From the NCBI GenBank assembly GCA_964614095.1, contig CAZTJO010000049.1, positions 1-10,754 on the forward strand: a stretch of 10,754 nucleotides of DNA. Direction: 5' to 3'. Numbering within the stretch: position 1 is the first letter of the stretch; each line of letters opens with the position of its first letter. Both the position numbers and the translations under genes were made by a program. The stretch comes from CAZWKX01 sp964614095. Lineage in GTDB: Bacteria; Actinomycetota; Acidimicrobiia; Spongiisociales; UBA11373. Below the pieces are notes generated by a model, which saw nothing but the letters and a program-made list of their open reading frames with translations, ran no database searches and had not been told where the DNA came from. Positions 7,164 to 10,754 of this stretch are shown here, piece after piece.

Positions 7164-7454
7164 ATGAAGAACGGATCGGGCGACAACCTTCCCCCTGCCG
7201 ACGAGACTCCCGAGCAGCGAGAGCTTCGCAAGAGCCACGAGGCGGAGCAGCAACGCCATCGTGACCATGAGGCGGCCGAGCAGCAGAGGCTGCAGTCCCA
7301 CGCGGAGGCGGAGCAGCGGCGTCTCGCCGAACGCGAGATCGATCGTGGGCGCCACCGCGATGGTGAGGCGGCCGAGCAGCAGCGTCGTCGCGACGGGGCC
7401 GACGCAGAAACACGGCGGCGCCGGGAACGAGACGCCATCGAGCAGTCCGAATAG
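7164..7454 (+). CDS. Small highly charged repetitive coiled-coil-like protein
   Basis: The product is 96 residues from ATG 7164. It is almost entirely Glu, Gln, Arg, His, Ala and Asp with few hydrophobic residues. It repeats an EA(A)EQQR unit (HEAEQQRHRD, HEAAEQQRLQ, HAEAEQRRLA, GEAAEQQRRR), which suggests one long charged helix or coiled coil in the cytosol. A 19-base identical DNA segment recurs at 7268-7286 and 7364-7382, exactly 96 bases (32 codons) apart. No clear Shine-Dalgarno sequence precedes the ATG, so the start or even expression is uncertain. I do not recognise a family. The long frames on the opposite strand over this region are low-complexity Arg/Ala/Ser products and look like shadows. 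Confidence 0.5.
   Translation: MKNGSGDNLPPADETPEQRELRKSHEAEQQRHRDHEAAEQQRLQSHAEAEQRRLAEREIDRGRHRDGEAAEQQRRRDGADAETRRRRERDAIEQSE
7268..7382 (+). repeat. 19-bp direct repeat, 96-bp period, inside the charged small gene
   Basis: TGAGGCGGCCGAGCAGCAG occurs at 7268-7286 and again at 7364-7382 without mismatch. The 96-base spacing keeps the reading frame, consistent with expansion of the EAAEQQR unit. Confidence 0.8.
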
Positions 7455-7845
7455 CCGTTGCGTCCGGCCACCGCGCCGGCCGCTTTTCCGGGTCACGGGT
7501 GGGCCGCCGAAGCCTGTCCGACACCGAGTTCCTGGCCGGCGGCTTGATGCCATGGTCTTTTCGGCGGACGATCAGACTCGGGGCTCGAAGTGGGTGTTCT
7601 CTGCTGTCGAACCGAGCCCTCTGAGGCCGTCGGCAGGGCACTGAGCGGCGCTGGTTCGTGCCTGCCGTCCCTGAGCCAACCACGTTTGGTGGCGCAATAT
7701 ATTCTGGCAATGTGGCGCGATGACGCTACTGTATAGGGCAACACCCCCTGCGTACGAGCGCCCGGCGCTTTCTTTTGACTGTGATCTGGACTCATCGACG
7801 TAGCCCAGGTGTTGTACGACAGTCAATTGAAAGGCACAAGCCATC
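7455..7845 (+). other. Gene-free 391-base leader/intergenic region before the RRM gene
   Basis: No frame here has protein-like composition. The part from about 7690 to 7740 is unusually A/T-rich for the window (CAATATATTC, CTGTATAGGG) and is the best place for the RRM gene promoter. A TGGCAA at 7705-7710 and TACTGT at 7727-7732 lie 16 bases apart, and a TTGACT at 7775-7780 is a second -35-like candidate without a good -10. If transcription starts near 7740, the RRM mRNA would have a leader of roughly 100 bases. Confidence 0.35.
7464..7487 (+). terminator. Possible short terminator after the charged small gene
   Basis: CCGGC (7464-7468) and GCCGG (7475-7479) can pair around a six-base loop ten bases after the TAG stop, followed by CCGCTTTT. 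The stem is short and the T-run has only four bases, so this is a weak call. Confidence 0.25.
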
Positions 7846-8121
7846 ATGAACCTATACGTGGGGAATCTTCCCTACAGCTTCACGTCTGACGACCTGCAGC
7901 GCTTGTTCGCCCCCTATGGGGCGATCACCTCTGCTCAGGTTCTCTCCGATCGTGACACCGGCCGCTCCCGCGGTTTCGGTTTTGTCGAAATGGAGAATGA
8001 CGATGAGGCTCGCAAGGCCATGGCCGAATTGGACGGCAAAGAGACCGACGGACGGAATCTCACCGTGAATGAGGCCCGTCCTCGCACCGAGCGCAAGCCA
8101 TCCAGCAGGCCCCGCTACTAG
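7846..8121 (+). CDS. RRM-domain RNA-binding protein
   Basis: The product is 91 residues, a single RNA recognition motif with a short basic tail. RNP2 is LYVGNL near the N-terminus (residues 3-8) and RNP1 is RGFGFVEM (about 43-50), with the two aromatic RNA-stacking Phe residues present. The remaining fold elements also read as expected: YSFTSDDLQRLFAPYG, SAQVLSDRDTGRS, and DEARKAMAELDGKETDGRNL. Residues 80-91 form the tail (RPRTERKPSSRPRY). ATG 7846 follows GAAAGG at 7829-7834, slightly distant at 11 bases. Bacterial single-RRM proteins of this size bind single-stranded RNA in the cytosol, and in cyanobacteria several are cold-induced. A cold role here is inference. Two genes downstream on the same strand lies a DEAD-box RNA helicase. 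Confidence 0.93.
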   Translation: MNLYVGNLPYSFTSDDLQRLFAPYGAITSAQVLSDRDTGRSRGFGFVEMENDDEARKAMAELDGKETDGRNLTVNEARPRTERKPSSRPRY

Positions 8122-8165
8122 AGCCGGGCTACTTGGCTGAGAAACCTAGGCACCACACCCAAGGC

Positions 8166-8187
8166 ACCGCGGCCATCATGCTGCGGT
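8166..8187 (+). terminator. Hairpin between the RRM and hemolysin III-type genes
   Basis: ACCGCGGC (8166-8173) pairs with GCTGCGGT (8180-8187) over eight positions, including one G-T wobble, with a six-base loop. It lies 45 bases after the RRM stop and is followed by ATGGACTTTCTTGGTTG, which is moderately T-rich. This could be an intrinsic-like terminator for the RRM transcript. Confidence 0.4.
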
Positions 8188-8232
8188 ATGGACTTTCTTG
8201 GTTGAGACCGTGGACGGCAGCGAAGTGAACAC

Positions 8233-8291
8233 CGGGGCCGCCGGGCGTGCGGGTTGGGGACCAAAGTCCCGGATCCTGCCCGGCGGCACCG
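8233..8291 (+). other. Nested inverted repeat / potential structured leader
   Basis: GCCGCCGGGC (8237-8246) and GCCCGGCGGC (8278-8287) are perfect 10-base reverse complements. Pairing extends by three more base pairs (8233-8235 with 8289-8291) after one mismatch. Inside lies the GGGAC/GTCCC stem, separated by asymmetric internal loops of 10 and 7 bases. The same DNA could act as a cruciform-prone operator or, if transcribed, as a folded RNA element. I could not match it to a riboswitch class. Confidence 0.5.
8254..8273. promoter_or_regulatory. DosR/DevR-box-like palindromic operator
   Basis: The sequence TTGGGGACCAAAGTCCCGGA agrees with the mycobacterial DosR (DevR) box TTSGGGACTWWAGTCCCSAA at 18 of 20 positions by hand alignment. 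Its core is a perfect GGGAC/GTCCC inverted repeat around CAAA. It lies 91 bases upstream of the GTG chosen for the hemolysin III-type gene and after the RRM stop, a position suited to activating that gene. DosR responds to hypoxia and nitric oxide in mycobacteria. Whether this organism has a DosR-like regulator cannot be seen here. Confidence 0.5.
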
Positions 8292-8334
8292 TCGACGTCA
8301 CAGTGTTCCCTCTTCATCCAACCGTACGTTGTAC

Positions 8335-8352
8335 CACCCGGCGGTGCCGGTG
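8335..8352 (+). other. Small hairpin just upstream of the hemolysin III-type start
   Basis: CACC-C-GGC (8335-8342, one bulged C) pairs with GCCGGTG (8346-8352) around a three-base loop, ending 11 bases before GTG 8364. It partly covers the place where a ribosome binding site would be sought. It might influence initiation if GTG 8364 is the true start. Confidence 0.3.
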
Positions 8353-8363
8353 ATGGGGCGCCG

Positions 8364-9056
8364 GTGAACCAGGTTTCCTGGAAGCTCGACGGGCACGAAC
8401 GCGTCCGGATCGGCAAGATGCACCATCCCGTGCGCGGGCTGTTGCACGGCACCGCCGCGGTTGTTTCGGTAGTGGGGGCAACGCTGATCACGGTGCTGGC
8501 CCGAGATACGGGAAGACGTATGTCGCTGCTCATTTTCGGTCTCAGCCTGGTGGGGCTGTACACGGTGAGTGCGCTGTATCACTCGGTCCCTTGGAAGGGG
8601 GTCTGGAAGCGTCGCTGGCAGCGGCTCGATCACACCATGATCCACGTGCTGGTGGCAGGCACCTTTACCCCCATCGCCGCCATCGTGCTCGATGGATGGC
8701 TGCGGATCGGCACTCTCGTCGTGCAGTGGCTTATCGTTGTTGTTGGGGCGGTGCACAACTTCGGCTTGAAGAAGCCGGTGCGGGCGGCTTCGATAGCGTT
8801 GCAGACCGCTCAGGGCTGGCTGGCGCTGTTGCTGCTCTGGCCGCTGGCCCACCGCCTGCCCGTGTCGGCGATCCTGCTAATCCTGTTCGGCGGTGTCCTG
8901 TACACCGTCGGCATGGTGGTGATGGTGTCCGGACGCCCGCGTCTTTGGCCGCAGGTTTTCTCGTCACACGAGGTGTTCCATACTCTTGTGGTGGCGGGCA
9001 GCAGTATGCACTTCGCCGCTATTGCCGGGTACGTGATGCGCTACGGCGTGTCCTGA
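8364..9056 (+). CDS. Hemolysin III / PAQR-like (CREST superfamily) multi-pass membrane protein
   Basis: The product is 230 residues from GTG 8364. ATG 8418 would give 212, also normal for the family, and neither has a strong Shine-Dalgarno sequence. The open frame before 8364 runs through the palindromic leader and is not counted. PVRGLLHG near residue 22 marks the usual N-terminal boundary. About seven membrane segments follow. The conserved polar residues of the superfamily are present: Ser69 and His73 in SALYHS, Asp89-His90 in RLDHTMIH, and His202 and His206 in HEVFHTLVVAG. By analogy with adiponectin receptors, His73, Asp89, His202 and His206 could bind zinc and support hydrolase-type chemistry on lipids. 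The historical name hemolysin III does not prove hemolysis; a role in membrane lipid homeostasis is plausible. A DosR-box-like palindrome precedes the gene. Confidence 0.88.
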   Translation: MNQVSWKLDGHERVRIGKMHHPVRGLLHGTAAVVSVVGATLITVLARDTGRRMSLLIFGLSLVGLYTVSALYHSVPWKGVWKRRWQRLDHTMIHVLVAGTFTPIAAIVLDGWLRIGTLVVQWLIVVVGAVHNFGLKKPVRAASIALQTAQGWLALLLLWPLAHRLPVSAILLILFGGVLYTVGMVVMVSGRPRLWPQVFSSHEVFHTLVVAGSSMHFAAIAGYVMRYGVS

Positions 9057-9147
9057 CGGCGGCTCTCCGGCCGAGGACACCTCTGACCCACCTAACACCT
9101 CCACCACTGCGTCACCTCAGACCGAGTGTGCCGCCAATTGATTTTTC

Positions 9148-9156
9148 GGAAGGAAG
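9148..9156 (+). promoter_or_regulatory. Ribosome binding site setting the helicase start
   Basis: The purine-rich GGAAGGAAG ends two bases before ATG 9159. It supports this start over the in-frame GTG at 9126, which has no ribosome binding site and would add 11 residues outside the family's usual N-terminus. Confidence 0.6.
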
Positions 9157-9158
9157 AA

Positions 9159-10409
9159 ATGACTGATAGACCTGGAAGCCCGGTGGCTTTCGCAACGTTC
9201 GCGGACCTCGGTGTCCCGGCGAACATCCTGGAGATACTGCACCAACGCGGTATCACCGACCCGTTTCCCATCCAGGTGATGACCATCCCTGATGCCCTTG
9301 CCGGTCGAGATGTTTGCGGCAAGGCCCAGACTGGGTCGGGCAAGACGCTCGCCTTCGGAATCCCGATGATCGAGCGCACCAAGCCTTCGCGCCCCAAACA
9401 TCCGTCCTCGCTGGTATTGGTGCCGACGCGGGAGCTCTGCCGGCAGGTATCCGATGAGTTGCGGCCGCTCGCTGAGGCACAAAATCGCACTCTGGCAACC
9501 GTGTACGGCGGGGCTCCGATGGGCGAGCAGATCGACCGGATCAAGCGGGGAGCCGACATCGTGGTTGCCACTCCGGGTCGGCTGATCGATCTCATCGACC
9601 GCGGGGCGGTGAGCGTGTCTCAGGTGGAGTGTGCGGTGCTGGACGAAGCCGACCAGATGGCCGATATGGGATTTCTGCCGCAGGTGCGGGCCATCATGAG
9701 CCGGATCGCCGGCACGCCGCAGGTGATGCTGTTCTCGGCAACGCTCGATGGAGCGGTTCGTTCGCTGGTGAACGCCTACCTAACCGACCCGATCCGCCAC
9801 GAGGCCGAAGCCTCAGGCGAGATCATCGAAGAGCAGACACACCGCTTCCTGGCCGTCCATCACATGGACAAGGCGAGGGTGGCCGCGGCCATCATCGGCA
9901 GCGTTGGACGTACCCTGGTCTTTGTTGGGACGAAGCGCAATGCCGACAGGGTCAGCGCACAGCTCCGGGACGAGGGCGTGAACACCAGAGCGATCCACGG
10001 CGACAAGAGACAGAAGGACCGGGAACGTGTCCTGGCCGACTTCGCCGGCGGCAGGCTTCCCGCCCTGGTTGCCACCAACGTCGCTGCCAGGGGCCTTCAC
10101 ATCGATGAGATCGACATCGTTCTTCACTACGACCCGCCGCAGGACTACAAGAGCTTCATTCACCGATCCGGGCGCACGGCACGTGCGGGCGAGAGCGGGC
10201 TGGTGGTGTCGCTGGTCGAGTGGGATCAGGTCGAGGATGTCGAGCGTCTGCAGCGGGCCTCCGGGCTCAACTATGAGATCGTGAAGATGTACTCGAACGA
10301 CGAACGGCTCACCGATCTGGCTTCGCATGAGCCGGGGCGGGTCGACTTCAAGCAGACGACCGACGTCGACATCTCGAAGCGGTTCGGCCGCCGGCGCCGG
10401 CGCCGCTGA
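9159..10409 (+). CDS. DEAD-box ATP-dependent RNA helicase
   Basis: The product is 416 residues from ATG 9159 and contains both RecA-like domains. The Q-motif region is FADLGVPANILEILHQRGI followed by PFPIQ (residues 14-39). Motif I is AQTGSGKT (56-63), Ia is PTRELCRQ, the GG motif is YGGAP, Ib is TPGR, motif II is DEAD (162-165), and III is SAT (193-195). The second domain holds FVGTKRNADRV (motif IV), ATNVAARGLHIDE (V) and HRSGRTARAG (VI, from 335). All catalytic motifs are intact. The C-terminal extension is short and ends in an Arg cluster (FGRRRRRR) that could aid RNA binding. It lacks the long DbpA-type or CsdA-type C-terminal domain, so it resembles the short RhlE-like class. It unwinds RNA duplexes in ribosome assembly or mRNA turnover. 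The gene follows the hemolysin III-type gene after 102 bases and shares strand with the RRM gene, which suggests a shared RNA or cold-stress context. Confidence 0.95.
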   Translation: MTDRPGSPVAFATFADLGVPANILEILHQRGITDPFPIQVMTIPDALAGRDVCGKAQTGSGKTLAFGIPMIERTKPSRPKHPSSLVLVPTRELCRQVSDELRPLAEAQNRTLATVYGGAPMGEQIDRIKRGADIVVATPGRLIDLIDRGAVSVSQVECAVLDEADQMADMGFLPQVRAIMSRIAGTPQVMLFSATLDGAVRSLVNAYLTDPIRHEAEASGEIIEEQTHRFLAVHHMDKARVAAAIIGSVGRTLVFVGTKRNADRVSAQLRDEGVNTRAIHGDKRQKDRERVLADFAGGRLPALVATNVAARGLHIDEIDIVLHYDPPQDYKSFIHRSGRTARAGESGLVVSLVEWDQVEDVERLQRASGLNYEIVKMYSNDERLTDLASHEPGRVDFKQTTDVDISKRFGRRRRRR

Positions 10410-10509
10410 GGTTTGGGCGCGGCTCGATGTGAGCCGGGCCACTCCATGCCTTTTCCGTTTTGGCGGGAGAGGCACAAGGGCCGTAGGTCCAGGGGGGCTT
10501 CGCCGCCGT

Positions 10510-10541
10510 GAGAAGCAGGAGCATCTCGCCTTGCTCTTCTC
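10510..10541 (+). terminator. Bulged hairpin downstream of the helicase gene
   Basis: GAGAA (10510-10514) pairs with TTCTC (10537-10541), and GAGCA (10519-10523) pairs with TGCTC (10532-10536). An asymmetric four-base bulge (GCAG) separates the two stem parts and the loop has eight bases. The hairpin begins 101 bases after the helicase stop and lacks a T-run, so it may be a transcript 3'-end structure rather than a strict intrinsic terminator. Confidence 0.35.
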
Positions 10542-10552
10542 GGTCCTGCGAT

Positions 10553-10664
10553 GAAGACCCTCCCCCCAACCCCCTCCCGCTGCGGCGGGAGGGGGCACAG
10601 ATTTGCCTCTCCTGCATGGGCGGGGGAGGAGCGCCGGGTTATGCCGGGTGTGGAGGGTGTCTTC
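10553..10664. repeat. Nested palindromic intergenic element (REP/MITE-like)
   Basis: The core is a perfect 11-bp inverted repeat, CCCCCTCCCGC (10570-10580) and GCGGGAGGGGG (10585-10595), with loop TGCG. An outer pair, GAAGACCCTCC (10553-10563) and GGAGGGTGTCTTC (10652-10664), is complementary apart from a two-base bulge and encloses the core and about 56 further bases. No T-run follows the core. C-rich/G-rich palindromes of this form are typical of dispersed intergenic repeats; copy number cannot be judged from one window. Confidence 0.55.
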
Positions 10665-10754
10665 TGGCTCGAGCGGTGAGGGTGGAGGTTCGGGTCGGCT
10701 CAAGGTCAAAGAGACCCACTCGGGACGGGGGGAGTCCGCTGATGCAGGGCGCTG

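Larger units (their letters stand above)
10410..10754. other. Gene-free 345-base region after the helicase
   Basis: No reading frame here has protein-like composition or a ribosome binding site; the long minus frame running back into the helicase gene is its antisense shadow. The region instead holds two hairpins and a nested palindromic element, described separately, followed by G-rich DNA up to the window edge. Confidence 0.6.

Noticed and set aside
6299..7264. 321-codon plus-strand frame opposite the PG-binding lipoprotein
   Set aside because: The product is Ser/Pro/Arg-rich low complexity; the minus-strand protein has a lipobox and a PG-binding domain.
6912..7710. Minus-strand frames of 213 and 232 codons over the charged small gene and the gap after it
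   Set aside because: They consist of Leu/Arg/Ala runs produced by the repetitive GC-rich DNA, with no start signal or domain. The plus-strand small frame is itself only moderately supported.
8247..8363. Upstream extension of the hemolysin III-type frame
   Set aside because: It runs through the palindromic leader and DosR-like box, has no ribosome binding site, and adds residues absent from the family.
9813..10709. 298-codon minus-strand frame running over the helicase 3' half and the palindromic region
   Set aside because: Most of it is antisense to intact helicase motifs V and VI, and the rest reads through the GC-rich palindrome.

Overview
The window is high-GC DNA with GTG starts. It has a DUF222/HNH (13E12-type) gene and lipoproteins with Ser/Thr-rich linkers. 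Together these suggest an actinomycetote, possibly of the Acidimicrobiia type. This is inferred from composition and gene families; there is no rRNA or marker gene to confirm it. No tRNA, rRNA, CRISPR array, integrase or complete insertion sequence was seen.

Layout, left to right. Positions 1-365 (minus) hold the N-terminal part of a DUF1015-like protein cut by the window edge. It is followed on the same strand by a DUF222/HNH endonuclease-like gene (492-1640). Divergent from that is a DUF2254 integral membrane protein (1771-3081), then a small SRPBCC-fold protein (3210-3650). From 3937 to 5544 there are two secreted-type reading frames: a lipoprotein whose C-terminus turns Cys- and Trp-rich, and a Cys-rich protein with a duplicated module. 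They lie in the same frame and are separated only by one TAA and a stretch with no good start codon. Convergent to them is a peptidoglycan-binding-domain lipoprotein (5674-6915, minus). A small, highly charged, repetitive protein follows (7164-7454).

The right third is a co-oriented set: an RRM-type RNA-binding protein (7846-8121), a hemolysin III/PAQR-type membrane protein (8364-9056) and a DEAD-box RNA helicase (9159-10409). RRM proteins and DEAD-box helicases are often cold- or stress-induced RNA remodelers, and PAQR-type proteins are linked to membrane lipid homeostasis. A joint stress or cold-adaptation role is therefore plausible but inferred. The last 345 bases carry no convincing gene but contain strong nested palindromes resembling a dispersed intergenic repeat.

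The points most worth following up are: (1) the in-frame TAA that splits what reads like one Cys-rich, possibly bacteriocin-like secreted protein; (2) a 20-bp palindrome at 8254-8273 matching the mycobacterial DosR/DevR box at 18 of 20 positions, upstream of the hemolysin III-type gene; (3) a 10-bp perfect inverted repeat around that box, giving a nested stem structure in the leader; and (4) the palindromic element after the helicase gene.
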